64,000 bases of DNA, taken from NCBI GenBank assembly GCA_900450455.1, contig UGGN01000001.1, positions 62,001 through 126,000 of the forward strand, in the 5' to 3' direction. The translations under genes were made by a program, and so were the position numbers. Below the pieces are notes generated by a model. That model did not search any database and was not told the origin of the DNA. It was given only the letters and a program-made list of their open reading frames with translations. This DNA is from [Eubacterium] infirmum. GTDB taxonomy: Bacteria; Bacillota; Clostridia; Peptostreptococcales; Anaerovoracaceae. Shown here piece after piece: positions 24,041 through 33,492 of the stretch (positions are counted from its first letter, which is position 1; each line of letters begins with the position of its first letter).

Positions 24041-24583
24041 ATGAGTATTTTGAGAATATATACGGACGGAGCATGCTCCGGCAACCAAAACGAAACGAAT
24101 ATCGGCGGTTGGGGCAGCATCCTCGAGTTTGGAGATAACCGGAAGGAACTCCACGGAGGAGAGCTTAACACCACAAATAACCGCATGGAGCTCACTGCTG
24201 TCATCGAGGCGCTGAAGATTCTAAAACGAGACGGTCTTGTTATTGAGATTTTCACAGATAGTTCCTATGTGGCTTCCTGTTTTAGGGATAAGTGGTATAT
24301 AAATTGGCGCAAGAACGGATGGATGACTTCGGGCAAGAAGCCTGTCGAGAACCGCGAGCTCTGGGAAGAGCTGATCGGTCTTGTGGAGAAGAACAAGGTC
24401 GAATTTTTCCGTGTCAAAGGCCATGTGAACCTGTCCTCACCGAACACAAACCTAGCCGAACACTACAAGAAGTTCAAGCAGTGGAACGGAGATCGCTTCA
24501 CCATGGAAGACTTTATCTACATAACCGAAAAGAATAACAGAGCAGATGCCCTTGCCAATATCGGCATGGATGAGCTGCGATAA
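24041..24583 (+). CDS. rnhA: Ribonuclease HI
   Basis: 180 aa. Catalytic residues are D9 (IYTDGACSG), E50 (NNRMEL), D73 (FTDSSYV) and D169 (NRADALAN). It removes RNA from RNA-DNA hybrids. The usual NPGPGGWG after the first motif is NQNETNIGGWG here, and a longer loop precedes the last catalytic Asp (residues about 130-160). The frame stays open about 100 nt upstream, but family alignment fixes the start at this ATG. There is no ribosome site and a strong promoter ends 6 nt before it. It is monocistronic, followed by a strong bidirectional terminator. Confidence 0.93.
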   Translation: MSILRIYTDGACSGNQNETNIGGWGSILEFGDNRKELHGGELNTTNNRMELTAVIEALKILKRDGLVIEIFTDSSYVASCFRDKWYINWRKNGWMTSGKKPVENRELWEELIGLVEKNKVEFFRVKGHVNLSSPNTNLAEHYKKFKQWNGDRFTMEDFIYITEKNNRADALANIGMDELR

Positions 24584-24620
24584 TATAATCCAAATTTTAT
24601 TTGGGCTTTACAGACAGGAA

Positions 24621-24668
24621 AAAACACCTCATAAGCCGCGGGCCATGCGCCGGCAAATGAGGTGTTTT
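24621..24668. terminator. Bidirectional terminator between rnhA and the heptad-bead protein gene
   Basis: AAAACACCTCAT pairs perfectly with ATGAGGTGTTTT (12 bp), and an inner GCCG/CGGC stem caps the loop. U or A tracts are present on both sides, serving the convergent genes. Confidence 0.88.
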
Positions 24669-24685
24669 AATAGGGGTTTGAAAAC

Positions 24686-26764
24686 TTACTCACCTATAGA
24701 TGAAGTCTTGTATACAAACTTTACATTCGACTTTGTACCCTCTGTCTTACCTGCAAAATTATCGTATGATTTTGCCATATCGGACATAGCCTTTAGCCTT
24801 GCTGACAACTCACCGAATCTACCGTTGAACAGCTCAACTATTTTTTGAACACCTTCCTTATTGAACCTGTTCATGCCTTCAGATAGCGTCTTTGCTCCAT
24901 CGTTTAATTGCGATACACCGCCTACAAGCTTGTCACCACCTGCCATCAAAGCCTTTATGCCTGCCTCTAGTGTCGCTGCGCCGGCCTGAAGCTCTTTGCT
25001 CTTTTCTGCAAGTTGACCTACTCCGTAATTTATCTTCTTAGATCCCTTAGCAGCCTTATCTACACCTTCAATGTACTGTCTTAATCCCTGATAGAATTGA
25101 TTGTACTTGTCGAGCTGTCCTTTTAGCGCTGCCAAGCTGCTTACTCCGGTTTTAGCCTTTGCAACGGCCTCCTCTATGCCCTGAACTACGGCAGGTGAAT
25201 TCATTGCCTGCTCGATTTGATTATTGATTTCAGCATTTACTTTAGCCTGTATAGTGCTCTGAACCTGTTCTGAGCTCATCTGTGCGGCTACTGCATTATC
25301 AATCTGCTGTGCTACTGATGCCGGAATTGTGCCTGATGCAAGCGCATTTTTATATGCCTCTACTGTCATGGATATTCCCGACGCATTTAAAACGTTTTGA
25401 AGCACCTGTTCCTTTATCTTTTGCGTAACTACAACTGCAATCTGAGCCTCGTTTTGATGTACCTGAGCCTCAACTGTCTGGCGTGCCTTCTGAGTTGCTA
25501 TAGCTCTTACATTACCCTCATCCATATTTTTGATGATGGATGTCAAAACGCTGCTGTAGTTATCCTTTGTCATGCTCACGGCCCCAAGACCTCTGGCACT
25601 GAGTTCTGTGTTTGCCTGTGCAATTAACGAATCAAATATCTGTGCGGCACCGTTATTCAGCTGCTCGCTCTTGCTGCTCAAAGCTTGAAGGCCCTCGTTC
25701 AGCTCAGTCGTACCTTTATATAATTCACCTGTACCTTCTGAAAACTGCTTTGCTCCATCGTTTAGGCTTACTGCCCCTCTATATAGCTTCAATGTTCCGG
25801 TTTTGATTTCTCCCGCCTTCTCAAGTAGAGTGCCAAGTCCATCATATAGTTGACTGCTGCCGTCTGCCAGTTTGTTAGCTGAATTTGCGAATTCATCCAG
25901 CTGTGACTTAATTCCGTTCAAACTTGACAGCTTGTCGCTCGAAACATTTGCAAACAGTTCACTTGACACTACACTTATTGAGGTCTCAACTGAGAAGTTC
26001 TTCACATCCGCTGTCACCTCAAAAGTCTCAGGAAGATTCAAGCTATTTGCCGCATCGCCGAGGTTTTCCTTCATTCCCGGAAGTGCAAAACCCATAACTA
26101 TATTTCTCTTCCCGTCGTTGATGACTCTTCCGTTTGTTACCTCAACATTCGAAAATGCCTTGTCGTCCAGCACAAGACCTGTAACAACAGAGAAAGGAAC
26201 ATACATAGTTAGGCTTTGACCGTCGACATTTACCGTTCTTGCCTCATTATTCTTATAGGAATACTTGATTGTAACCCTTCCGCTTTTTCCTGCGAGCTCC
26301 TTTGCACTCACATTCTTTCCGTCAAGTGTATAGCTTACAGAAATATCCACAGGAAGTTTCTTATCGATTTCGCCCTGATAGTAGACATCCTTGCCCTCTG
26401 CAGTCCAAACCTTCATATTATCCTTATCAATGACGTATTTAGCATTATCCTTGACATTTTTGATATTCTTAAGTTCGCTGCTATCCTCCAGCTTGGCAGC
26501 TTTTTCAGTATTCTTGAGCCACTCGCTGACGATTATTTTCTCAGGGCTTCCGTCACTGCCTGCTATTACATAGACAGTTTCATCCTTTTCTCCCTTTCCT
26601 ACCTTATCTATTATCTGAGACGAGGTCTGCGCCTTGCCTTTGCTCGTACCGGCCTGCTTATCCTCAGCATATGAAAACCCGCTGAAAACTAGGCTGCCGG
26701 TTACAAGTGCCAATGAAAGCACAGATGCAACAATCCTTTTGCCAATCATCTTATCCTTTTTCAT
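24686..26764 (-). CDS. Secreted heptad-bead (YhgE-ectodomain-like) protein, MMPL partner
   Basis: 692 aa. A signal peptide likely ends at SYA/ED. The N-terminal 250 residues are beta-rich. The rest is helical, with repeated LxxGxxx heptads at about 300-370 (GLGTLLEKAG, LYRGAVSLNDGAKQ, LYKGTTELNEGLQAL) and again at 600-660. Alanine/glutamine-rich coiled coil lies between. The repeats resemble the external part of YhgE/Pip phage-infection proteins, but there is no C-terminal membrane domain. The ATG at 26764 has AGGAGG 7 nt upstream. It starts 2 nt after the MMPL transporter stop, so it probably extends or gates that exporter outside the membrane. The substrate is unknown. Confidence 0.82.
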   Translation of the reverse strand: MKKDKMIGKRIVASVLSLALVTGSLVFSGFSYAEDKQAGTSKGKAQTSSQIIDKVGKGEKDETVYVIAGSDGSPEKIIVSEWLKNTEKAAKLEDSSELKNIKNVKDNAKYVIDKDNMKVWTAEGKDVYYQGEIDKKLPVDISVSYTLDGKNVSAKELAGKSGRVTIKYSYKNNEARTVNVDGQSLTMYVPFSVVTGLVLDDKAFSNVEVTNGRVINDGKRNIVMGFALPGMKENLGDAANSLNLPETFEVTADVKNFSVETSISVVSSELFANVSSDKLSSLNGIKSQLDEFANSANKLADGSSQLYDGLGTLLEKAGEIKTGTLKLYRGAVSLNDGAKQFSEGTGELYKGTTELNEGLQALSSKSEQLNNGAAQIFDSLIAQANTELSARGLGAVSMTKDNYSSVLTSIIKNMDEGNVRAIATQKARQTVEAQVHQNEAQIAVVVTQKIKEQVLQNVLNASGISMTVEAYKNALASGTIPASVAQQIDNAVAAQMSSEQVQSTIQAKVNAEINNQIEQAMNSPAVVQGIEEAVAKAKTGVSSLAALKGQLDKYNQFYQGLRQYIEGVDKAAKGSKKINYGVGQLAEKSKELQAGAATLEAGIKALMAGGDKLVGGVSQLNDGAKTLSEGMNRFNKEGVQKIVELFNGRFGELSARLKAMSDMAKSYDNFAGKTEGTKSNVKFVYKTSSIGE

Positions 26765-26766
26765 TT

Positions 26767-28863
26767 TTAAACCTCCTCTACAAGACCGGCCTTTGCAATA
26801 TGCTTCATGCTTCCGGTTGTCTTGCAAATTATCTTATCAAATACGTGAAGCATAGCCGGCAATATGAATATTACTGCCAGTACGCTTATTATTGCTCCCC
26901 TTGACATCAAAGTACAAAGCGACTTTATCATGTCTATATTCGAATAAATCGCAACTCCGAAGGTCGCCGCAAAGAATCCGAGACCGCTTACTATTATCGA
27001 CGGAATCGATGTCGCTAAGGCTATGTTAATAGCGGAATCCGTATCTTCTCCTCTTAGTCTTTCCGCCTTATATCTTGTAGTCATCAAAATAGCATAATCT
27101 ACCGTCGAGCCGAGCTGTATCGTGCTTATGCAAATTGGTGCTATAAACGGCAGCGAAACACCCATCAAATGTGACAGCCCCAGATTTATGAATATAGCAA
27201 ATTCTATTACTGCAACCAGAATTACCGGAAGTGATGCGCTCTTAAATACTATGAGGATGATTAAGAAGACCAAAAATATCGAAACCGTGTTTACAATATT
27301 AAAGTCTCTGCTCGTTGTCTTTATTAAATCGTAAGTCGCAGGTGCCTCACCTATCAAAAGTCCCTTTTTGTCATACTCTTTGATGATCTTTTTTGCAGCG
27401 GCAACCTGTTTATTTACCTGATCTGACGCCACTTCATACTCCGATGTAATCATAACAAGTTGGTATTTACCCGATTTCAATTTACTCGTCATTTCACTGG
27501 GAATGAACTGATCCGGAAGTGACCCCCCTATAATGCTGTCGAGTCCCATAGCAGCCTTAATCCCCTTAAGGTCACTGATTCTATCTGTCATCTCGGTAAG
27601 CTCCTTGTTGCTAAGATTCGAGTTCACCAAAGCCATATATGTGCTTCCAAGATCAAAGTGCTCCGCTTGTTTTTCATCTGCAACCACACTTGGAAGCGAC
27701 TTTGGAAGAGAACCCCCTATATCATAGTAGACTTCTTTGTTCGTCTGGTTATATGCAAACAGCGCCGGAATCAAAACAATGAGGAATATTCCAATCTGGA
27801 TGTAAGGCTTTGCCGTTACCTTCTTGGCAAAATTATTCATATCCGGAATCAAGCTTCTATGTCTTGTCTTCTCTATGAATCTATCAAATACCAGTATCAT
27901 CGCCGGCAAAATGGTTACGCAGCTTATAACACCGAATATTACTCCCTTTGCCATAACTATACCAAGATCCATACCCAGCTTGTATGTCATAAAGCAAAGT
28001 GCGACAAAGCCTGCAACTGTCGTTATCGAGCTTCCTAAAACGGCACTCAAGGTCTTGTTTACGGCCTCTGCCATAGCCTCATGGTCATCGTCTATGATGT
28101 CTCTTTCCTCTTCATACTTATGCCAAAGGAATATTGAATAGTCCATAGTGACCGCAAGCTGAAGTACCGATGACAATGCCTTCGTTATATAGGAAATCTC
28201 GCCCATAAAGATGTTCGAACCTAGATTCCACATTATCGCCATGCCTATGCCCGCAAGAAATACAAACGGAATTAGCCAGGAATCAAGGAAAATCATCATC
28301 ACTAAAGTTGCAAGAAGAACTGCAAGACCAACATAGATAGGCTCTTCCTTTTCGCACAAATCCTTAAGATCCGTTACCAGCGATGACATACCTGTCAAAA
28401 AACAATCCTTTGTTGTAATATTTCGGATATCCTTTATTGCTGTCATTGTCTCCGATGCTGATGTTGAGCTATCAAAGAAAATTACCATTAAGGTCGCATT
28501 TCCATTGTTAAAAGCATCGTAGTACTTCTTTGGAAGAAGCTCCATCGGAATCTTACCATTTGATAAACTGTCGTACCAAATTACGGAGTCGACGTGATTT
28601 ACCTTTTCGATTTTGGCCTTAAGCTGCACGATATCCTTTTGTTCCATGCCCTCGATGACCATAGTCGAAACCGCTCCTTTGCCAAATTTGTCCAGCAGAA
28701 TGTCCTGACCCTTGACCGTGTCCATATTCTTTGGCAGATAGTGGAGCATATCATAGTTTATCCTTGTGCCTATCATTCCGAAGAACGATGGAATCAGCAG
28801 TAAAATGCCGATAATCAGAACCAATCTATGATGTTTTACTGTTACCTTTCCGAACTTTTTCAT
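26767..28863 (-). CDS. MMPL/RND-family exporter
   Basis: 698 aa with two pseudo-repeats: one membrane helix, an external domain (about 40-165 and 390-520), then five or six helices. Each repeat carries the Asp-Tyr pair expected in the proton relay: TMDYSIFLWHKYEEE and GSTVDYAILMTTRYKAE. Family members export lipids, glycolipids or hydrophobic compounds by proton motive force. It is preceded by its own leader after the TetR terminator and is coupled to the secreted bead protein. A TetR-type gene just upstream is the probable repressor. Confidence 0.92.
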   Translation of the reverse strand: MKKFGKVTVKHHRLVLIIGILLLIPSFFGMIGTRINYDMLHYLPKNMDTVKGQDILLDKFGKGAVSTMVIEGMEQKDIVQLKAKIEKVNHVDSVIWYDSLSNGKIPMELLPKKYYDAFNNGNATLMVIFFDSSTSASETMTAIKDIRNITTKDCFLTGMSSLVTDLKDLCEKEEPIYVGLAVLLATLVMMIFLDSWLIPFVFLAGIGMAIMWNLGSNIFMGEISYITKALSSVLQLAVTMDYSIFLWHKYEEERDIIDDDHEAMAEAVNKTLSAVLGSSITTVAGFVALCFMTYKLGMDLGIVMAKGVIFGVISCVTILPAMILVFDRFIEKTRHRSLIPDMNNFAKKVTAKPYIQIGIFLIVLIPALFAYNQTNKEVYYDIGGSLPKSLPSVVADEKQAEHFDLGSTYMALVNSNLSNKELTEMTDRISDLKGIKAAMGLDSIIGGSLPDQFIPSEMTSKLKSGKYQLVMITSEYEVASDQVNKQVAAAKKIIKEYDKKGLLIGEAPATYDLIKTTSRDFNIVNTVSIFLVFLIILIVFKSASLPVILVAVIEFAIFINLGLSHLMGVSLPFIAPICISTIQLGSTVDYAILMTTRYKAERLRGEDTDSAINIALATSIPSIIVSGLGFFAATFGVAIYSNIDMIKSLCTLMSRGAIISVLAVIFILPAMLHVFDKIICKTTGSMKHIAKAGLVEEV

Positions 28864-28897
28864 ATTTTTTTCACCCCTATGTTCAAACTGTCCTAAT

Positions 28898-28908
28898 GGA
28901 TAATATCC
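28898..28908. promoter_or_regulatory. Possible TetR operator upstream of the MMPL gene
   Basis: GGATAATATCC is a perfect 11-bp palindrome in the 80-nt region between the TetR terminator and the MMPL start. TetR operators are usually longer, so this is only a candidate. Confidence 0.3.
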
Positions 28909-28942
28909 TCAAATATGTGTAATAAAAATGGACAATAAAAAA

Positions 28943-28967
28943 TCAATGCCCAAAATTTAGGCATTGA
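28943..28967 (-). terminator. Terminator after the TetR gene
   Basis: TCAATGCC pairs with GGCATTGA (8 bp, 9-nt loop). On the minus strand it is followed by TTTTTTATTG. It separates the regulator transcript from the exporter. Confidence 0.8.
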
Positions 28968-28986
28968 CCTGTTTTTGTCTAATAAA

Positions 28987-29547
28987 TTACTTTGTTTCTG
29001 CATTTTTTAAGGCATTTTTTACGCTGTCATACATCAAATCGCACATTCGTCTTATTACAGCCTCGGGCTCATCCTTCATCCTACGCTGTAGCCATTCTAG
29101 AACAATACCGACAACCGCATGCTTATAAAACAGTATGATTAATTCCTTGTCCCTTTCGCTCACATTCATACCACTTGCCTGCTGATTCACATATCTTGCA
29201 ACAATATGCGTTGAAACATTGTATAGATAACGCTCAAGGGTTTCCCTGCTTATCGAGTTATATACATTGAATATAAGCCTCTTGTTATCTAGTGCAAATC
29301 GTGAGGATTCAACGAAAATCCTCTCCCAGTTGCCATCATCATATTGTAGCGTTTCAGCAATTTCCTCAGTCTCAGTCTCAAAAATATCCGCCAGAAGCTC
29401 ATAGATATCTTTATAGTGATAGTAAAAGGTATTGCGATTAACTCCGCACTCCTCGACCAAATCCTTGACTCTAATTTTCTCGAGAGGTCTCTCGTTAAGC
29501 GCTCTTATCATTGTCTCTCTGAGAGCCTTCTTTGTTAAGCTTGACAT
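28987..29547 (-). CDS. TetR/AcrR-family regulator
   Basis: 186 aa. The N-terminal helix-turn-helix reads IRVKDLVEECGVNRNTFYYHYKDIYELLADIF; the C-terminal ligand-binding part is all-helical (TetR_C_8-like). It lies directly upstream of the MMPL exporter and bead protein on the same strand, the usual arrangement for their repressor. It follows the DUF218 gene by 27 nt and may share its transcript. Confidence 0.92.
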   Translation of the reverse strand: MSSLTKKALRETMIRALNERPLEKIRVKDLVEECGVNRNTFYYHYKDIYELLADIFETETEEIAETLQYDDGNWERIFVESSRFALDNKRLIFNVYNSISRETLERYLYNVSTHIVARYVNQQASGMNVSERDKELIILFYKHAVVGIVLEWLQRRMKDEPEAVIRRMCDLMYDSVKNALKNAETK

Positions 29548-29574
29548 AATCTACCTCAATTAAAACGTCCTTAA

Positions 29575-30282
29575 TTACTCTCCGTGTGAAACCCTTCCAT
29601 CTCCCTGCAATGAAATTTTATCTCCACCCACGGCCTTTCTATTTCCTAGATGATTTATAATAAAATCTTTATTTCTTGCTAAAATTTCGCGACCTTCTCT
29701 ATACATCATTCCTTCAAAGTCATGCTGATCTGCACTTACTCCAATAGCATCCATGCCCTCTGCCTCTGCAAGATAGATAGCCCTATACTCATGGTACTTT
29801 TGTGTTACGATTATCAGTTTCTTTACGTCAAAGATATTTCTTGCCCTTACCATGGACTCAGATGTGGAAAATCCAGCATGATCACAGAAAATATCACACT
29901 TTGGCACGCCATGTTTTATGCAGTAGTTCAACATAGTATGAAGCTCGTTGTGCTCCTTTTGACCGTTATCTCCCGTGAGAAGAATCTTAGGGGCAATGCC
30001 TTTTTTATAAAGTGCAATACCTGCATCGAGTCTATCCTTTAGAATCTCTGATGGTGTGTCCCTATCCTTTATACCTGCACCGAGAATCATGATACAGTCC
30101 GCTTTTTCTTCAGCTAAGTTTTGGAATTCACTGTCTGATACGTTGTTTTCCTGTGTATCTATAGAGTATTGCAGGCTCGGTGAAGATGTTTTGATAACAT
30201 AAAAATTTATGCCAAGTGCAATTGCGATAAGCAGTATTAAAATTATTATTATAGTTTTTATGCTTTTCTCTAGAATCTTCAT
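29575..30282 (-). CDS. DUF218 (YdcF/SanA-like) membrane-anchored protein
   Basis: 235 aa. One N-terminal membrane helix (about 9-30) is followed by a DUF218 domain: IMILGAGIKDRDTPSEILKDRLDAGIALYKKG, ILLTGDNGQ, ESMVRARNIF and IIVTQKYHEYRAIYLAE. Relatives include SanA, linked to envelope barrier function, and YdcF, which binds SAM. The precise reaction is unknown. It is divergent from aroB across 87 nt and may be co-transcribed with the TetR gene. Confidence 0.85.
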   Translation of the reverse strand: MKILEKSIKTIIIILILLIAIALGINFYVIKTSSPSLQYSIDTQENNVSDSEFQNLAEEKADCIMILGAGIKDRDTPSEILKDRLDAGIALYKKGIAPKILLTGDNGQKEHNELHTMLNYCIKHGVPKCDIFCDHAGFSTSESMVRARNIFDVKKLIIVTQKYHEYRAIYLAEAEGMDAIGVSADQHDFEGMMYREGREILARNKDFIINHLGNRKAVGGDKISLQGDGRVSHGE

Positions 30283-30299
30283 AGTTAAGCCTCGTCATT

Positions 30300-30328
30300 T
30301 TGCAAAATAAATATATATATGGTATTAT
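30300..30328 (+). promoter_or_regulatory. Sigma-A promoter of aroB
   Basis: TTGCAA (30300-30305) and TATTAT (30323-30328) are spaced by 17 bp. The predicted start is near 30335, about 35 nt before the aroB ATG, which has a GGGAG site. Confidence 0.7.
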
Positions 30329-30369
30329 TCATATGTATTTAGTGAATCACACACCGCCGGGAGACAAAT

Positions 30370-31419
30370 ATGAAAAAATTTACAGTTTCAACATCAACTC
30401 CATACGACATTCTTATTGGACACGACCTGATTTCTCAAATAGGTGAGTTCCTTAAGCCTGTCTTCTCGCCAAGACATGTATGCGTTATCACAGACAGTAC
30501 AGTCAATGGCCTTTATGCACAGGTGGTGATGACCTCGCTCATAGAATCGGGATATCATACTTCTAAGATTTTATTCCCATCCGGCGAGCACTCCAAGAAT
30601 TTGACAACCTACTCTAACATCCTCGAAGCTCTAGCTGATGAGGGTCTTACCCGCAGCGATTTAATTCTCGCTCTGGGCGGTGGTGTAGTTTGTGACCTTG
30701 CAGGCTTTGCTGCAGGAACATATATGCGTGGAATCAACTATGTAGTTGTTCCAACAACCCTTCAGGCTTCCATAGACACAGCTATCGGTGGAAAGACCGG
30801 TATAAACCTTCTGGGAGGAAAGAACCTCGCCGGTGTATTTTGGCAACCTTCACTAGTCGTTTGCGACAGCAAAATCTACGAGACACTTCCAAATGATATC
30901 CTTCTTGAGGGTATCGCAGAGGCAACCAAAAATGCTGTAATCGCTGAAAAAGGTTTGCTCAATCACATACGCAATCATAACTATGAATATGTCATTGAGC
31001 GCTGTATTTCCATCAAGAAATCTCTTGTAGAAGCGGACGAACGCGAGACAAGTCTCAGACAACTCCTAAACTTCGGACACACCGTAGGTCACGGAATCGA
31101 AAAGCTCAGCTCCTATACCGTAACTCACGGTCAGGCCGTTGCCAAGGGCATGATTGCTGAAGCAAGAGGTGCCTATGCTCTAGGACTTACACCTAATGAC
31201 ATTAGCGGTGAACTCACTGATATTCTCAATGAATTTGGCTTTGATACGTCGCTCGATTATGATGCTAAGGCTATCTACAAACTTGCCCTCAAGGATAAGA
31301 AAATCCGAGATGGACATATTAACATCATCGTTCCTGATTCGATTGGAAAGTGCACGCTAAAAAAGCTCTCACTTCCTGAGCTGAGTGAACTTATTATGCT
31401 CGGATTCAATCAGATCTAG
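30370..31419 (+). CDS. aroB: 3-dehydroquinate synthase
   Basis: 349 aa, the usual length. It is an NAD-dependent enzyme that closes DAHP to 3-dehydroquinate in the shikimate pathway. Visible motifs are ILFPSGEHSKN, LALGGGVVCDLAGFAAGTYMRGI (NAD binding), PTTLQASIDTAIGGKTGIN, and the zinc-binding ligands in NFGHTVGHGIE and THGQAVAKGM. It stands alone, with its own promoter and terminator and no other aro gene in the window, so the rest of the pathway is encoded elsewhere or the gene has another use. Confidence 0.95.
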   Translation: MKKFTVSTSTPYDILIGHDLISQIGEFLKPVFSPRHVCVITDSTVNGLYAQVVMTSLIESGYHTSKILFPSGEHSKNLTTYSNILEALADEGLTRSDLILALGGGVVCDLAGFAAGTYMRGINYVVVPTTLQASIDTAIGGKTGINLLGGKNLAGVFWQPSLVVCDSKIYETLPNDILLEGIAEATKNAVIAEKGLLNHIRNHNYEYVIERCISIKKSLVEADERETSLRQLLNFGHTVGHGIEKLSSYTVTHGQAVAKGMIAEARGAYALGLTPNDISGELTDILNEFGFDTSLDYDAKAIYKLALKDKKIRDGHINIIVPDSIGKCTLKKLSLPELSELIMLGFNQI

Positions 31420-31478
31420 CACTACTGCGAATATCACCCGATTAAATTACTAAATTAAACAAAATCTGATAAAAACCT

Positions 31479-31502
31479 AAAGGGCTAACTTCTTAGCCCT
31501 TT
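31479..31502. terminator. Bidirectional terminator between aroB and the sulfatase gene
   Basis: AAAGGGCTAA-CTTC-TTAGCCCTTT is a perfect 10-bp stem with a 4-nt loop. It is followed by TATTTTTAT on the plus strand. Confidence 0.88.
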
Positions 31503-31506
31503 ATTT

Positions 31507-33492
31507 TTATTCCGTGGTACTTATTATTTCCTTATTCGATTTGTCAATCTGACTGACCTTCATATCCTTTGCCTTCTCCGGATCAACCTCCTCTTGCAAT
31601 CCCAGAAGTGTTGGCCCGAGGTAAATCGTCGATAGCGGTTCGCCGTTCAGCGTGACTTTGCTGTACTCCGTAAAGTTCTGGCCTTTAATGTAATACCTTC
31701 CGCCAACATTTACCACCTTGTCAATCTTAACGGTCTTAACACCCATCTTCATCTTGGTAGCCTTGACAGCGTCCTTGCTTCCGTCGTAGATGTATCTGTC
31801 TCCATACAGCATGTCATATGCCAAAAGATTTAGTCCTTCAAGAAAGCTCTTTTCACTGTGATTTGTATTCTGTTGATATTTAAATACTGTTCCCTCATGG
31901 ATTCCCAATCTGTCACAGACATCTGCTGTTATCTCATACGCATGTAGGTCCTTATCCTGCTTTTTCATATCAAAGTTTGACCAGATTACATAAGGAGTCT
32001 GATAGAGATCTTTATCATATGAATCCGCTGTGATATCAAGCGCCGGAATGTGATCTCCATACATTACAAGAATTGTAGGTTCATTTAATTTTGATAGAGT
32101 ATCGGTCAGCTCCTTTACGAACTGATCCATCTCATAAAGCTGATTTACGTAGTATTCGTACTTCCACTTTAAATCCTGCGATGGCGCCTCAGTAACCTGA
32201 ACCTTCGGGTTCTTTACGAGCTGCTCCGTTGGGTATTTACCGTGACCTTGAACCGAAATCGTGTATATGTAGTCTCTGGATTTCGTTGAATTTAGCGCTT
32301 CCATTATTTGATTCGTCAAAATCTTATCCTTAGCCCAGTTCTTAGGTGTCTTAGGCACATCGCTCATATACTCAAGTGATGTAAATGTATCATATCCTAT
32401 ATTTTTAAATACTTCGTTTCTGTTATAGAATAGTGCTCTGTGGTTATGGATTGCATGCGTTGAATATCCTCTATTCTTAAGATCTAAGGCAATGCTCTCC
32501 GCAGGCGTATTTCTCAGAACTGATTTAAATGGATATTCTCCGGGTCCGAAGAACTTAACTGAAAGCCCCGTCATAACCTCAAACTCCGTGTTCGCAGTTC
32601 CCGCACCGCAGGCCGGAACCGTCAGATATCCCGAGGAATAGTTCTTCGCCAGATTTCTGAAGTTAGGTATAGCATCCGTCGAAAGTTTTATCTTATTGAA
32701 AAGCTTAGGATCTGTAAACGACTCCAGCTGTAAGAATATGATATTAGGAGATTTATGTCCTATATCTGTGTTCTTGACCTCCAGTGCCTCTTTCCCGTTT
32801 TTAATATTAGCCTTTGCGAGTATATCCTTCATTGTACTTTCGTTATAGCCTGCTGGTTTATGAATACCCGTGTTTAGCCATGTATTTACAAAGCAATAAG
32901 GTGCTCCATAATCCTGATAAGCGTAGGCAAGGTTTCCGAAGAAGGTTGCGAGCACGTTTGTTTTTATCAATCCCCATGTTGCACCAAAGGTCAACGCGAT
33001 AACCAGAGCAACCATGGCAACGCTTTGCTTGAACTTGCCGGTCATATCCTTCCTTGGCAGTTTAATCCAGAGAATTACGACAGTAACCACAAGCAATATC
33101 AATACTCCGGCTATGATTGAAAGTTGGAATCTATTGAAGTAATTCGTTAGAATTGTAGCCGCATCGGTAATTGACGATAGGTCCTTAACGGTAAAAGGTG
33201 TCATTCTTTCGAGCAAAATCACACCGTTTGCCACACCAATCGCAATCCAGATTGTCGATATGATGACCATGAAAAACGATCGTCTTTTAAAAAGACATGA
33301 TATAGAAAGTGTAGCAGCTATTACAAGACTGTTATACAAAAATACTATTGGACTGTGTATCAAAAAAATAAATCCACCAAAATACTTTCTTGCGAGTGTC
33401 TCTATTATTAAATTAATTATAAATCCTTGAACCAAGCAAAGAATTATTCCATTTTTTCCTATCTTCTGTCTCACGCTCTGTAGCTTACTCAT
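31507..33492 (-). CDS. LTA-synthase-like membrane sulfatase/phosphoglycerol transferase
   Basis: About 661 aa. Five membrane helices in the first 210 residues are followed by an external alkaline-phosphatase-fold domain. Metal-site and nucleophile motifs are visible: IIFLQLESF (Glu ligand), GAGTANTEFEVMTG (nucleophilic Thr in the GTANTEFE block) and VMYGDHIPAL (Asp-His ligands). LtaS-type enzymes transfer glycerol phosphate from phosphatidylglycerol; relatives act on other phospholipid head groups. A C-terminal tail of about 90 residues (from YIYDGSKDAVKATK) is beta-rich and longer than in typical LtaS. The ATG at 33492 has GGAG upstream and overlaps the rsmA stop. Confidence 0.87.
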   Translation of the reverse strand: MSKLQSVRQKIGKNGIILCLVQGFIINLIIETLARKYFGGFIFLIHSPIVFLYNSLVIAATLSISCLFKRRSFFMVIISTIWIAIGVANGVILLERMTPFTVKDLSSITDAATILTNYFNRFQLSIIAGVLILLVVTVVILWIKLPRKDMTGKFKQSVAMVALVIALTFGATWGLIKTNVLATFFGNLAYAYQDYGAPYCFVNTWLNTGIHKPAGYNESTMKDILAKANIKNGKEALEVKNTDIGHKSPNIIFLQLESFTDPKLFNKIKLSTDAIPNFRNLAKNYSSGYLTVPACGAGTANTEFEVMTGLSVKFFGPGEYPFKSVLRNTPAESIALDLKNRGYSTHAIHNHRALFYNRNEVFKNIGYDTFTSLEYMSDVPKTPKNWAKDKILTNQIMEALNSTKSRDYIYTISVQGHGKYPTEQLVKNPKVQVTEAPSQDLKWKYEYYVNQLYEMDQFVKELTDTLSKLNEPTILVMYGDHIPALDITADSYDKDLYQTPYVIWSNFDMKKQDKDLHAYEITADVCDRLGIHEGTVFKYQQNTNHSEKSFLEGLNLLAYDMLYGDRYIYDGSKDAVKATKMKMGVKTVKIDKVVNVGGRYYIKGQNFTEYSKVTLNGEPLSTIYLGPTLLGLQEEVDPEKAKDMKVSQIDKSNKEIISTTE

